Assembly: GCF_014596935.1 (NCBI RefSeq)
Contig: NZ_JACVXC010000001.1
Span: 864,783-928,782, forward strand
DNA from: Aestuariibaculum suncheonense
GTDB taxonomy: Bacteria; Bacteroidota; Bacteroidia; Flavobacteriales; Flavobacteriaceae
Direction of reading: 5' to 3'
Length of the DNA: 64,000 bases
The number at the start of each line of letters is the position of its first letter. Positions within the stretch are counted from its first letter, which is position 1. A model generated the notes under the pieces. The model worked only from the letters and a program-made list of their open reading frames with translations, did not search any database and was not told the DNA's origin. The position numbers were made by a program, and so were the translations under genes. This document shows, piece after piece, positions 28,027 through 37,623 of the stretch.

Positions 28027-29175
28027 TTATTGTGGTAGTTCTGGAATTAGTATTCTTCCTCGTGAGGAGCTTAAGGTTTCCATAAATGCCAGTAGGGCAT
28101 CTATTTCTGTTTTGTTTAAATCCAATTTTTTAAGAATTGGTGAGGTTTCTGGAATTAAAGTATCTCTAGCTGTTCCTAAATACTTCTTTTGTATTGGCGC
28201 CGGATTCCCCAAATTGTACAATTCAACAACATCTAATAAACTTGGAAAATGCCCATGATGCATCCATGGTCCTGTTCTTGAAACTTCACGAAGAGTTGGT
28301 GTTCTAAATTTCCCAATGTCATCAACGTTTTTAGTAACATTGTAGCGCCCAAAATCTTCAAATTTAGTCCCAAAAAGGGTCTGTCCATCGTTATGGAATT
28401 TGTTATCACTGAAGTAAGGTGTGTTATGGCAATTAATACAGCGAGCTTTTGTTCTAAATATATGAAGCCCTAAAACCTCTTGATTATTTAGTTTTGTAGA
28501 GTCTCCCTCAACAAATTTGTCAAATCGGGTTTTATAACTTGTTATGGTTCTTTCAAAAGTGGCAATAGCATATTGGATGCGTTTAAGTGAAACTGAATCA
28601 TTACCAAAAGCTGACTCAAACAGAGGTTTATACCCTTCTATTCCTGCAATTTTATCTACAGCAATATTTAGTTGCTCATTCATTTCAACCGGATCCTTAA
28701 TAGGAAATCTGGCCTGATCTTCTAGGCTGTTTGCTCGACCATCCCAAAAAAGACTGTGTGCAAAACCAGAGTTTAAAATGGTCATTGAGTTTCGTGCTCC
28801 TGTTTGGCGATTATGGCCAAAAGAACGTGTGGAATTATCTGTCCATGCCAACTCTGGGTTATGACATGAAGCACAGGCTATCTGTCCGCTAACTGATAAT
28901 CTTGGATCGAAAAACAATATTTTACCTAGCTTTTCTTTTTCTTTTGAATAAGGGTTATTGTCAGGGAATGTTACCTTTCCTAAAGCTCCAATATCTTGGA
29001 ATTCTTTTTTGTTTACGGTACTATCTAGATTAGGTCTTGGCCATTTAGATGAATCTCCACTTGAATACACTGTTTTCAAGTAAGTGATGGAAGTGTAATC
29101 TTCCTCTTTTGGGGTATATTTACATGAAGTTAATGCAAATAAAAGGACAATAAAAAATATTAAGTTTGTTCTCAT
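28027..29175 (-). CDS. Di-haem cytochrome c peroxidase/MauG-family lipoprotein
   Basis: 382 residues. A lipobox (ALTSC, Cys18) follows a hydrophobic signal. There are two c-type haem sites, CASCH (101-105) and CINCH (246-250), and the C-terminal RTPTLREVSRTGPWMHHGHFPSLLDVVELYN region. That C-terminal pattern is shared by bacterial di-haem peroxidases, MauG and MbnH. It either reduces H2O2 or oxidises a protein or small-molecule partner. It is cotranscribed with SusC/SusD genes (13-bp gap to the upstream lipoprotein gene), so it likely acts on the imported ligand or the neighbouring lipoprotein. Confidence 0.9.
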   Translation of the reverse strand: MRTNLIFFIVLLFALTSCKYTPKEEDYTSITYLKTVYSSGDSSKWPRPNLDSTVNKKEFQDIGALGKVTFPDNNPYSKEKEKLGKILFFDPRLSVSGQIACASCHNPELAWTDNSTRSFGHNRQTGARNSMTILNSGFAHSLFWDGRANSLEDQARFPIKDPVEMNEQLNIAVDKIAGIEGYKPLFESAFGNDSVSLKRIQYAIATFERTITSYKTRFDKFVEGDSTKLNNQEVLGLHIFRTKARCINCHNTPYFSDNKFHNDGQTLFGTKFEDFGRYNVTKNVDDIGKFRTPTLREVSRTGPWMHHGHFPSLLDVVELYNLGNPAPIQKKYLGTARDTLIPETSPILKKLDLNKTEIDALLAFMETLSSSRGRILIPELPQ

Positions 29176-29187
29176 ACAGTTGGTTAG

Positions 29188-30660
29188 TTATAAAGTGTAT
29201 TCTTTTAGACAGTTAGTTGTTAAATCTTCAGGATCAGGGTAAGTTCTACTATTGTATAATCTATACTCTGCTGTTACTGTACCACCTAAAACTTCATCGT
29301 TAGTAAGGTGTAACTGAAACTTAATTTCGAATAATCCTGAAGCTATTTCTTCATAAGTGCCTTCACCTGAGATAGCAAAAATGTGGCTATTGCCATTGTT
29401 GCTTCCAAGTGTGATATACTGTGGAATAACAAGTACGGTTCCTTTGGTATTGTTCGTTCCATTTTCCGGAAAAAACTCTAACGCCGGACTAATATTAAAT
29501 CCTGGTGAATTTGCTGCTGAGGTCGATTCGTTTGAGAACCATCTTTTTAAGTTAAATGAATTGGTTGTAGAAGTAGCAATAGTGCTATTAAAACCTATTT
29601 TAAACGCATCGTGGTAAATATCATCTGAAGTATCTGATGTGCCTTTGTCATCATAAAGTATAGCGTTGGCATCCCCAGCATCTACAATTACAGGATAAGT
29701 AAACGCATTATAGCCTGACCACTGACAAATACCGTCATCATTAAAATCGTTCCACGTTTCTCCATAGGTTCTGTAGTATTGATCGGAAAGATTATAGAAG
29801 TTAGCCGCCGGATTAGCATTGACATCTCTTTCAGATTGAATAGGTTTAACAATCTGTAAAACTGAATTTCCTGTTGGTACATAACCATTATATTCTTGTA
29901 AACTTATAACGGTTTGATAATAAACATCATCGTTATTAATAGCTTCATTTAAGGTTATTGAAAACGTCATACTATCAGCATCCTGATCAATTCTAGATAT
30001 GCTGTAGTCGAAACCATTTAAGAAACTAAAAATTTCAGACTCATTTATATCATCATAAAAATACCCTAAAGGAAAATTAACTTTTACTTCAATGTCTTCA
30101 GAAGGGTCTCCCTTAATTTCAATTCTGTTAGTATCGAATGCATATTGAAAAGAAGGTTTGTTGAAATTCACAATTAATTCATCATTTGATTCCAGGCTAT
30201 TAGGCATACCTATCAGGATATCCGGATTACTAACCGCTGTTAAACCAAGTCTCAATTGTGGTATTTGCGAAAAATCCCAACGCTCATTGATAGTTACATA
30301 AATAGTATCTACCAACTTGCCAGGAGAAAACGTAAGTGTTTGCTCCGGCTGTATGCTTAAATCTATATCACCTTCAATAGTAGTACTAAACGTTGCCGTA
30401 GTATTTTCGGTTATCTCTGCAGAAGACAGAGCCACAGGAATTTTTAAGGTTTTTATATTATCTTTATTATATTCTGATACCGCAGAAAGTGACCCGTTAA
30501 CTCTGGGATATTCTAAAATATTATTATTAGAATCTACCAGTAAGAAAAAACGAATAAATGATATCTCCTCACCATTAAATAATTTGTCTGATTCGTCGCT
30601 ACTACACGCGAATAACAATGAAATACTTAGTAAACTGTATAATATTTTAGTAGCCTTCAT
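29188..30660 (-). CDS. Unknown SusD-associated lipoprotein
   Basis: About 490 residues. The ATG at 30658-30660 is chosen because it gives a clean lipoprotein signal (KATKILYSLLSISLLFACSS); an in-frame ATG at 30678 adds six residues. Beta-rich: an N-terminal segment with VDTIYVTINERWDFSQIPQLRLGLTAV resembles Calx-beta/BACON-like domains, a central domain contains KVNFPLGYFYDD, and a C-terminal domain has TWNDFNDDGICQWSGYN. No family is recognised with certainty. It overlaps the end of susD by 14 bp, so it is translationally linked and likely forms part of the surface complex. Confidence 0.75.
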   Translation of the reverse strand: MKATKILYSLLSISLLFACSSDESDKLFNGEEISFIRFFLLVDSNNNILEYPRVNGSLSAVSEYNKDNIKTLKIPVALSSAEITENTTATFSTTIEGDIDLSIQPEQTLTFSPGKLVDTIYVTINERWDFSQIPQLRLGLTAVSNPDILIGMPNSLESNDELIVNFNKPSFQYAFDTNRIEIKGDPSEDIEVKVNFPLGYFYDDINESEIFSFLNGFDYSISRIDQDADSMTFSITLNEAINNDDVYYQTVISLQEYNGYVPTGNSVLQIVKPIQSERDVNANPAANFYNLSDQYYRTYGETWNDFNDDGICQWSGYNAFTYPVIVDAGDANAILYDDKGTSDTSDDIYHDAFKIGFNSTIATSTTNSFNLKRWFSNESTSAANSPGFNISPALEFFPENGTNNTKGTVLVIPQYITLGSNNGNSHIFAISGEGTYEEIASGLFEIKFQLHLTNDEVLGGTVTAEYRLYNSRTYPDPEDLTTNCLKEYTL

Positions 30661-32092
30661 TTTGTATAATATTTTCATTAAAATCTGTACTTGAAGATGG
30701 AATAGGTAAAATGTAGTTGTTAGACGGATAGGTTAATCCGCATACCGTGCTAATGCAGCCTAAATTGCGGGTAACATCCTTTTTAAAACGAATCAAGTCG
30801 AATAATAAATGGCCTTCGAAAGCCAGTTCTTTTCTGCGCTCGGTAAAAATATCTTCCAAAATATTTGAAGTATCTGTCAAAGCTGCAAGATTAGCACGTT
30901 CTCTAATGGTATTTAAATCAGTTAATGCACTGTTTAACTGTTCTAATCTGGCATTGGCCTCGGCTCTAATTAAATATATTTCAGAAAGTCTTATAAATGG
31001 AGTTCCTGGATTTCCTTGGAATTTTTTAGTAAAATAGTACGGCTCATTAGTTAGAATGTTGTTTGTATTGGTTGGTATACTCACCTCTAAAAACATGTCT
31101 TTTCTAATATCACCGTTGTCATATAGGTTTGCTAAATCTCCAGAAGCTACATATCTTCCATAATTATTACTCGAATTATATATGAAATGTTCAGAAATAC
31201 TTGAAGACACTTGTCCTTCAGTTGTTCTTGGTGCAGAAAATTCAAGGATGACCTCGCTAACCGATATTTCTTCAGCTTCCCACTCTGTAATGTAATTTTC
31301 TTTACTTGTTAGAGAGATTCCGGAAGTTTTTATTACTGCATCAGACATGGAAAATGCGGTTTCCCAGTCGTTCATTTGAAGTGCGATACGAGCATATAAA
31401 GCCTTGGTCGTATTTGTATTAAAATAAGAATATACCGGACCGGCTAACGACTGATTTTCTGTATACAATTCAAGTGCTTCATTTAAATCTGATTTTAAAT
31501 GATCATAAGTTTCAGACATAGTTAATCGCGACGGGAAGTCTTCTCCAATAGTCAAAGGTGCTGTGTTGTATACAATTCCTAAATGAGAAGCGTCACTTGT
31601 AAAATTATAATTCTGAGCATAATGAATACTTAATTGATAATGAGCAAAAGCACGAATTGTAAGTAATTCTGCCTCCAATTGCTGTTGTTCCTCGCTCGTT
31701 AAAAATGTAAATTCCGGCAGATAGAACAAAAGGATATTTCCCTGATTAATTATATCGTAAAACGCTGCATAATAATCGGCATAGTTAGATTCGTCTTCTA
31801 AATCTGAAAAGTTATAACTGTTCTCTATTACCGTTGGTATTTCTACCAAATTTGTAACAGTACTTGGTGTAAAAGTAATATTACCACCTTGCACATCAGC
31901 ATAAATAGCATGGCGTGAGGACAGTATATCTTCAATATCTCTATAAATACCATTTAAGGCGGCTAATATCCCATTTTTATTAGATAGTTGCTCTTCAATT
32001 GATATTTGTTCTCCTGGTTCCTGTTCCAAAAAATCACTACAAGCATATAGAGTGATGCTTATAAACAGGATATATATAATATTCTTTTTCAT
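30647..32092 (-). CDS. SusD/RagB family surface lipoprotein
   Basis: 481 residues. The lipobox YACSDF is followed by the typical SusD N-terminus LEQEPGEQISIEEQLSNKNGILAALNGIYRDI. TPR-like helices are present (LLTIRAFAHYQLSIHYAQ; TKALYARIALQMNDWETAF). The C-terminal RLSEIYLIRAEANARL ... LNTIRERANL ... IFTERRKELAFEGHLLFDLIRFKK is family-diagnostic. It captures ligand at the cell surface and caps the SusC channel. It sits 2 bp after the SusC gene. Confidence 0.95.
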   Translation of the reverse strand: MKKNIIYILFISITLYACSDFLEQEPGEQISIEEQLSNKNGILAALNGIYRDIEDILSSRHAIYADVQGGNITFTPSTVTNLVEIPTVIENSYNFSDLEDESNYADYYAAFYDIINQGNILLFYLPEFTFLTSEEQQQLEAELLTIRAFAHYQLSIHYAQNYNFTSDASHLGIVYNTAPLTIGEDFPSRLTMSETYDHLKSDLNEALELYTENQSLAGPVYSYFNTNTTKALYARIALQMNDWETAFSMSDAVIKTSGISLTSKENYITEWEAEEISVSEVILEFSAPRTTEGQVSSSISEHFIYNSSNNYGRYVASGDLANLYDNGDIRKDMFLEVSIPTNTNNILTNEPYYFTKKFQGNPGTPFIRLSEIYLIRAEANARLEQLNSALTDLNTIRERANLAALTDTSNILEDIFTERRKELAFEGHLLFDLIRFKKDVTRNLGCISTVCGLTYPSNNYILPIPSSSTDFNENIIQNEGY

Positions 32093-32094
32093 GA

Positions 32095-35000
32095 TTAAAA
32101 TGTTGTGTTAAGACCTATTGTAAATGTTCTCATTTCTGGGTAGGTGTTTCTAAATTCAGCTACACCATTCTTTCCTTTCGGACTCTTATCTTTAAACCAA
32201 TAATGTAGGTTAGAACCATTAACAAAAAAGCTTAAAGTTTTTAGGGGTAAATGGTAATTGCTTACCGGGAAATTATAGGTCAGGTTTACCGATTTTAGTT
32301 TAATGTGAGATGTGTCGAACAGATACTTAGTTGAATTAGAAATAATTCGGTTATTGCTTGATATTATAGGATAAATAGCCTGATCACCTTGATATTGCCA
32401 GGCATCTTCATAAACATTAGCATTTATATTTCTGTTGACTAAAATTCTATAGTTATCGTAAATATTTCTATCTACCAACATATCCGCTCCATAGGTATAG
32501 GCTAAAATGACTCTTAATGTGAAATTGTTTAGGTTAAAACTGTTATTTAAACCACCGTAAAAATCGGGTTGAGAATCTCCAATAACGCTCCAGTTGGTAT
32601 TATCAAACTGGCTAGCAACAGTTGATGAATCATAAATATTATCGTCAATATTGTAAAGTTCGCGACCAGTAGCTGGATCAATCCCTGTAAAGTTATAGCC
32701 CCAAATTGCCGAGGTTGGATAACCAATGGTTTGTGCTCTGGCTACTTCGGCGGTTGAAAAAGCCGAACCTAAACCTACCAAATCGGTTACTTTATTCTTA
32801 ATTTTTGTGAAATTGAAATTAGTATTCCAAGAGAAATTTTCATTCTTAAACCAATCGGCATTGAAGCTAAATTCAATTCCTTGATTGTACATGCTGGCCC
32901 CATTAATCTGAGCGTTAGAAAACCCTGATTCTATAATAATACCTCTTGAGGTAATTTGTTCTTCTATATTATCTCTAAAGACATCGGTTGTAATTCTAAA
33001 CTTCTTTAGAAAATTAAAATCTAATCCTATATTGAATTTTTTATTCACCTCCCATCCTAAGTTTGGATTTGGTGCAGACGATAAATTAGCGTAATCTAAA
33101 CCGTTGTAACCGTTGTTTTGTCTTGTATATAACCCTAAAGCTCTGTACGACCCAATGCGTGAATTTCCTGTTCTACCGTAACTTGTTCTTATTCGAAGAA
33201 AATCTACAAACTTACTTTTCTTAAGAAACGATTCATTGCTAATATTCCAGCTAGCTCCAAGACCTCCGTTTAAAGCGGTGTCGTTATCTGTGCCAAATGC
33301 AGAGCTTTGATCTACTCTAAAATTGGCTAAGAAGAAATATTTTTTAGAGAAGTTATAATTTAACTGAGCAAAACCAGAGCGTCCAGTATATTCGGTATAA
33401 TCACTCTCATAATCCTGTTGTGTAGCAGAGATTATGGGTTGTGGTGAGTCGAAAATGGCAAATCCACGACCTATTTTGTACGAAAAATCAACTTTTTCAC
33501 TTCTGGTTTCTATACCTAAAAGGGCATCAAAAGCATGTTTTTCTGCAAATTGTGTATTATATGCTAAGGATGCATTCCAATTCCATTTTCTGGTATCACG
33601 CGTTCTAATCATTCGTCTGCCTTTAGAACCATCGTTGTAATTCCCTGAACCATTTAGACCCGAAAAGAATTTATCTTCATCTTTATTTGAAGCGTCTATA
33701 CCAAACAATGTGGAGAACTTTAAATTATGTAATACATCGTAATCAAGTTTTAAACTTCCCAAAACCGCAAATGTTTTAGAATCAGAAATATTTTGCTTAG
33801 AGACAGCTACAGGATTTCCATAGGTCTCAAAATACGTATAACCTCCATTGGCATCATAGGGTGATAATGTTGGGGGTAAGGCGTATGCATAAAGCGTATT
33901 CGGATTTTCTTTTGTGGTTAGTGATGGTGATAACCGCAAGCTAAAACCAAATTTATCTTTTCTGTAATCTGCCGAAAGAGACGTGTTTAATTTTTCGTAA
34001 CTATTCTCTTTTTGTGCTTCGTCGGTATGTTGATAACCTATGTTAGCCCTGTAGTTCCAGTTTCCTTTACCTCCTGACAGCCCGAAATTTAATCGACTGA
34101 AAATCCCGGTTGTATTTAATAAATCGAACCAATCGGTATTAACACCATTCCATGGTTGTACACTAGCCAGATTTCCATTATTGGTGTAATAGGTATTTAA
34201 AACTTGTTGATATTCTTGTCCGCTTAAATATTTAAGACCATTAAAAGCTTTATTAACACCTGTTTGCGCTGAAGCCGTATACCTTAACTTTCCTTTTTTA
34301 CCTGATTTTGTTGTGATAATAATAACACCGTTCGCAGCGTCGGCACCATATAAACCAACAGCAGCAGCATCCTTTAATATGTTGAAACTTTCAATATCTT
34401 CAATGCCTACACGAGCTAATGGGTTTAGTATGTTTTCTGAAAGAATACCGTCTCCCAAATCGAAAAAACTATTTCCGTCAATTCCTGTTTCTTCAGACAG
34501 GATGATTCCATCAACAATTATTAAGGGTTGCGTAGAGGTACCTACCGCATTATTATTAAGAGGGGTTAGAGAGCCTTGTCCACGAATATCAATTTTAGCG
34601 GCTTCACCTAATTGGGGGTTAACCTCTACCAATACTCCGGCTACTTGTCCTTCTAATAGTTCATCGAATGTTACTGCAGGCTGTTCCTTAGAAATGGTAT
34701 TGGGATCGACAGTAGAAATACTTCCTACCACCTCTTCCTTTAGCTTTTTGGTACCATATGAAGACGTAATAACGACCACCTTAAGTTCGCTTATATCTTC
34801 CTCCAGATAGAATATAAATTCTGAAGCATTGCCAACAATTTGAGATTTAGATTTCATCCCCAAATAAGAGGCTTCCAATTCTATATCATTAATATTTTCC
34901 CCTTTTATGGTGTAAATAAACTGCCCATCAATATCGGTCATAGCACCTATATTTTTTCCTTTAATAACAACCATTGCGCCACTAAGAGGAAACCGATCAG

Positions 35001-35373
35001 CTGCGCTTAATACCTTTCCCTTTATTAATCTGCTATTTGATGTTTCTTTATCTTTTTTATCGGTTAATAGTATCTGACTATTGATTAAAGCAAAAGTGAT
35101 ATTGGAATCTTTTAAAAGCGTTTTTAAAGCATTATCTAAATCTGAATTTCTTACGTTTAGTGTATATACTTGCGTTACGTCTACTTTATTAGCGTTATAA
35201 ATAATGCGATAGCCCGTTTGTTGTTCAATAGATTTTATAATAGTACTTAAAGGCGTATTCGTAGCCTCTATACTCACGGTTTTATTTTGAGCAAAACTAA
35301 TGGTGCTAAACAGCCAAAAGCATAAAAAGCAGAGAGTTTTTTTAAGTTTGCCGATTTGTTTGTGGTTAATCAT
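32095..35373 (-). CDS. SusC/RagA TonB-linked outer-membrane transporter with STN domain
   Basis: 1092 residues. After the signal peptide is an STN (secretin/TonB N-terminal) domain (SIEATNTPLSTIIKSIEQQTGYRIIYNA to ILLTDKKD), which signals to the FecR/ECF sigma pair. Then come a carboxypeptidase-like domain (GKVLSAADRFPLSGAMVVIKGKN), a plug with QPLIIVDGIIL and GLYGADAANGVIIITTKSG, and a 22-strand barrel ending TFTIGLNTTF. The STN domain and the adjacent fecR and sigma genes mean uptake probably induces the locus. Substrate unknown. Confidence 0.96.
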   Translation of the reverse strand: MINHKQIGKLKKTLCFLCFWLFSTISFAQNKTVSIEATNTPLSTIIKSIEQQTGYRIIYNANKVDVTQVYTLNVRNSDLDNALKTLLKDSNITFALINSQILLTDKKDKETSNSRLIKGKVLSAADRFPLSGAMVVIKGKNIGAMTDIDGQFIYTIKGENINDIELEASYLGMKSKSQIVGNASEFIFYLEEDISELKVVVITSSYGTKKLKEEVVGSISTVDPNTISKEQPAVTFDELLEGQVAGVLVEVNPQLGEAAKIDIRGQGSLTPLNNNAVGTSTQPLIIVDGIILSEETGIDGNSFFDLGDGILSENILNPLARVGIEDIESFNILKDAAAVGLYGADAANGVIIITTKSGKKGKLRYTASAQTGVNKAFNGLKYLSGQEYQQVLNTYYTNNGNLASVQPWNGVNTDWFDLLNTTGIFSRLNFGLSGGKGNWNYRANIGYQHTDEAQKENSYEKLNTSLSADYRKDKFGFSLRLSPSLTTKENPNTLYAYALPPTLSPYDANGGYTYFETYGNPVAVSKQNISDSKTFAVLGSLKLDYDVLHNLKFSTLFGIDASNKDEDKFFSGLNGSGNYNDGSKGRRMIRTRDTRKWNWNASLAYNTQFAEKHAFDALLGIETRSEKVDFSYKIGRGFAIFDSPQPIISATQQDYESDYTEYTGRSGFAQLNYNFSKKYFFLANFRVDQSSAFGTDNDTALNGGLGASWNISNESFLKKSKFVDFLRIRTSYGRTGNSRIGSYRALGLYTRQNNGYNGLDYANLSSAPNPNLGWEVNKKFNIGLDFNFLKKFRITTDVFRDNIEEQITSRGIIIESGFSNAQINGASMYNQGIEFSFNADWFKNENFSWNTNFNFTKIKNKVTDLVGLGSAFSTAEVARAQTIGYPTSAIWGYNFTGIDPATGRELYNIDDNIYDSSTVASQFDNTNWSVIGDSQPDFYGGLNNSFNLNNFTLRVILAYTYGADMLVDRNIYDNYRILVNRNINANVYEDAWQYQGDQAIYPIISSNNRIISNSTKYLFDTSHIKLKSVNLTYNFPVSNYHLPLKTLSFFVNGSNLHYWFKDKSPKGKNGVAEFRNTYPEMRTFTIGLNTTF

Positions 35374-35391
35374 TATTGAGAGGTTAGTGTT

Positions 35392-36492
35392 TTAGTCGTT
35401 AATTATGATGATGTTATTTTTTATTGAGTATTCAAAAGGGGTATCTATTTGTAATAATTTAAATAAGGTTTCAATGTTAGATTCTTCTATTCTTATGGCT
35501 CCGGAAAACTCTTGATTATCAAGTGTTTTGTTTTTGTTTATTATTGCCACGTTATAAGCTCTTTCTAATTTTTTGCATAATGCACTAAAGGGCATATCTT
35601 TAAAAATAATCTCCCCGTTTACCCAGGCAATATGATCGTAGGTATTTACACTTTTAACCTCAAAAGCGTTTCGTTTATCTATCCATTTGGCCTGTTGATT
35701 AGGCTCCAAAATGGAATATTTAGAGGCATCATTTGCAGCAGAAATTTTAACGGAGCCTTCTAATAGTTCACTGTGTGAACTGGCGTCGTTTGGATAAGAA
35801 CTAACATTGAACTTTGTTCCTAACACCTGAATATTAATCTTATCAGAATGAACTATAAAAGGACTTTGCTCGTTTTTAGTTACTTCAAAGAAAGCCTCGC
35901 CCGTTAAAAAGACATCTCTGTTTGCCGATGCTATAAAGTTTTCGGGAAACCTAAACGTGGTTCCGGCATTTAAGTGAACAATGGTGCTGTCTGAAAGAAT
36001 TACCTTAAATCGTTTTCCGAAAGGAATCTTAATGGTATTGTACTTTAATTCTTCACTTTTTATGTTAGAATTATAAATGATTTCATTATCAGTTTGTTTT
36101 CCAATAACAATACCATCTTTATTTATCAAGACATTCTCTTGGTTGTCATGAATATGTTTAACAACACCATTACTTAATTCTAAGATAACCTCATTGGTGT
36201 TTTTATTAATTGGTTTGTTAAAAATGGCACGACCAATACCCAAAGCAATGACCAGAATAGCAGCGTACTTCAAGTAAGTAAAGGCTTTAGTCTTTTGCTT
36301 TATGGTTTTATCTTTTAATATTTTAAGTGTTTCAGAAGTCTGAGTTTTAGATGTTGCAGTAATAGCCCAAGCTGTTTTTAAGGCTATAAACTGCTTTTTA
36401 TTTTCTTTAGAAGCATCTATCCAGTCGAATAGCTGCTCGATTTCTTCTTCCGAAGCTTTATGGTCTAAATATTTATAAATGAGCTTTGTCAT
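35392..36492 (-). CDS. FecR-family anti-sigma factor
   Basis: 366 residues. The N-terminal cytoplasmic DUF4880-like part (YKYLDHKASEEEIEQLFDWIDAS) is followed by a single membrane helix (FTYLKYAAILVIALGIGRAIF). The periplasmic FecR domain (~150-270) has FGKRFKVILSDSTIVHLNAGTTFRFPENF. A C-terminal DUF4974 domain has DMPFSALCKKLERAYNVAI. It holds the ECF sigma at the membrane until the STN domain of SusC signals. Its 5' end overlaps the DoxX-like gene by 20 bp. Confidence 0.95.
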   Translation of the reverse strand: MTKLIYKYLDHKASEEEIEQLFDWIDASKENKKQFIALKTAWAITATSKTQTSETLKILKDKTIKQKTKAFTYLKYAAILVIALGIGRAIFNKPINKNTNEVILELSNGVVKHIHDNQENVLINKDGIVIGKQTDNEIIYNSNIKSEELKYNTIKIPFGKRFKVILSDSTIVHLNAGTTFRFPENFIASANRDVFLTGEAFFEVTKNEQSPFIVHSDKINIQVLGTKFNVSSYPNDASSHSELLEGSVKISAANDASKYSILEPNQQAKWIDKRNAFEVKSVNTYDHIAWVNGEIIFKDMPFSALCKKLERAYNVAIINKNKTLDNQEFSGAIRIEESNIETLFKLLQIDTPFEYSIKNNIIIIND

Positions 36493-36922
36493 TACTTGGC
36501 GTTTTCTCTGTTAATAAGCTTATTAATACACTTAATATGATGATGTTTTTAATAATATATTGTCCTAATAAAGTGAATGAAAAAGGACTTTTGTTAAATG
36601 ATAGTTCGGGAAAAATAAAAAATGTTGAAAAAGTGAATGTTAGATGAACGAGAGCTAAAATAGTTGCCGCTTTTCGCTGATAATTAAGAATAAACATTAA
36701 CCCGATAGTTGTTTCCCAAATAGCTAAAAGTAAATACGAAATATTTGAGGATAAAATGCCTTTTACCAAAACATCAATTGTACGTTTTGCAATATCTTCA
36801 GCAGGACTGTAATCTGGAAAAAATTTCAGTATTCCGAATGCGAAAAAAATAAAACCGATGGACAACGTAATTAAACGCTGACCAGTGAATTCTCGGGATA
36901 ATAATACCTGAGGTCTTTTCAT
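36473..36922 (-). CDS. DoxX-like small membrane protein
   Basis: 149 residues with four hydrophobic helices (LSIGFIFFAFGILKFFP, YLLLAIWETTIGLMFIL, TILALVHLTFTFSTFFIF, IIKNIIILSVLISLL). The pattern matches the DoxX/DoxD-like fold. Such a gene between the sigma factor and FecR is unusual: most Bacteroidota loci go straight from sigma to fecR. The 20-bp overlap with fecR suggests translational coupling. A redox or membrane-protection role would suit the peroxidase downstream (inference). Confidence 0.75.
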   Translation of the reverse strand: MKRPQVLLSREFTGQRLITLSIGFIFFAFGILKFFPDYSPAEDIAKRTIDVLVKGILSSNISYLLLAIWETTIGLMFILNYQRKAATILALVHLTFTFSTFFIFPELSFNKSPFSFTLLGQYIIKNIIILSVLISLLTEKTPSNDKAHL

Positions 36923-37014
36923 GATATAGAGGTTAGTTGTTGTTGGTTAAGCAGATAATTATTCCTGCTATATAAGTTTGTACCCCTATACTCTAAAATA
37001 CCCTACGATATTTT

Positions 37015-37623
37015 TTATATTTTTTTCGAGGAAAGAATAATAGATATTAATATCGTTGGGAAATATGGAGCCAATTGCTCTTTTAAAGCCTTTAAGGCCT
37101 TGGTTATATGAGACTCTACCGTTTTTAAACTAATCTCCAATTCATCTGCTATTTCCTGATTTTTTTTATTATCGAATCGTTTTTTTAAGAAAATAGTTTT
37201 TGTTTTTCCAGGCAGGTTTTCTATAGATTTATTGATAATTTGTTCTAATTCATAAAAATCCATAGAATCGAAATTTAAAGCATCTATTACTTCTTGATTT
37301 AATAGTGCTTCCCGTTTGTTTAATGCCTCACTTTTATATTTCTCTCTTACTTTTTTGCTCCTAATTAAATTCAAACATTTGGATTTTGTATACGTATAAA
37401 GAAACGACTTAATACCCGATGGCTGCTCTATCTTATTTCTGTTGGTCCATAGATTTAAAAAAGCTTCCTGAGCAATGTTTTTAGCTTCTTCTTCATCATA
37501 AATAAATTGTACACCAAAGCCAACAATATTATTGTAGTATTTATTAAAAAAATATTCGAAAGCAAGTTCCTTGCCTTTTTTAAAGGCCCTAAATTGTATA
37601 TGCTCGTTGGGCTGTGTGTTCAT
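37015..37623 (-). CDS. ECF RNA polymerase sigma factor (FecR-associated)
   Basis: 202 residues. Region 2 is FEYFFNKYYNNIVGFGVQFIYDEEEAKNIAQEAFLNLWTNR; region 4 is LPGKTKTIFLKKRFDNKKNQEIADELEISLKTVESHITKALKALKEQL. This is the Bacteroidota sigma-70-like ECF group linked with FecR and SusC. It would transcribe the genes down to the T9SS-exported protein. A short hydrophobic C-terminal tail (YFPTILISIILSS) is a feature of this group. Confidence 0.95.
   Translation of the reverse strand: MNTQPNEHIQFRAFKKGKELAFEYFFNKYYNNIVGFGVQFIYDEEEAKNIAQEAFLNLWTNRNKIEQPSGIKSFLYTYTKSKCLNLIRSKKVREKYKSEALNKREALLNQEVIDALNFDSMDFYELEQIINKSIENLPGKTKTIFLKKRFDNKKNQEIADELEISLKTVESHITKALKALKEQLAPYFPTILISIILSSKKI

Noticed and set aside
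29188-30660. Idea that the unknown lipoprotein is an MbnP homologue
   Set aside because: It is about twice as long and lacks the MbnP-type sequence pattern; only the genomic pairing with a di-haem enzyme is similar.
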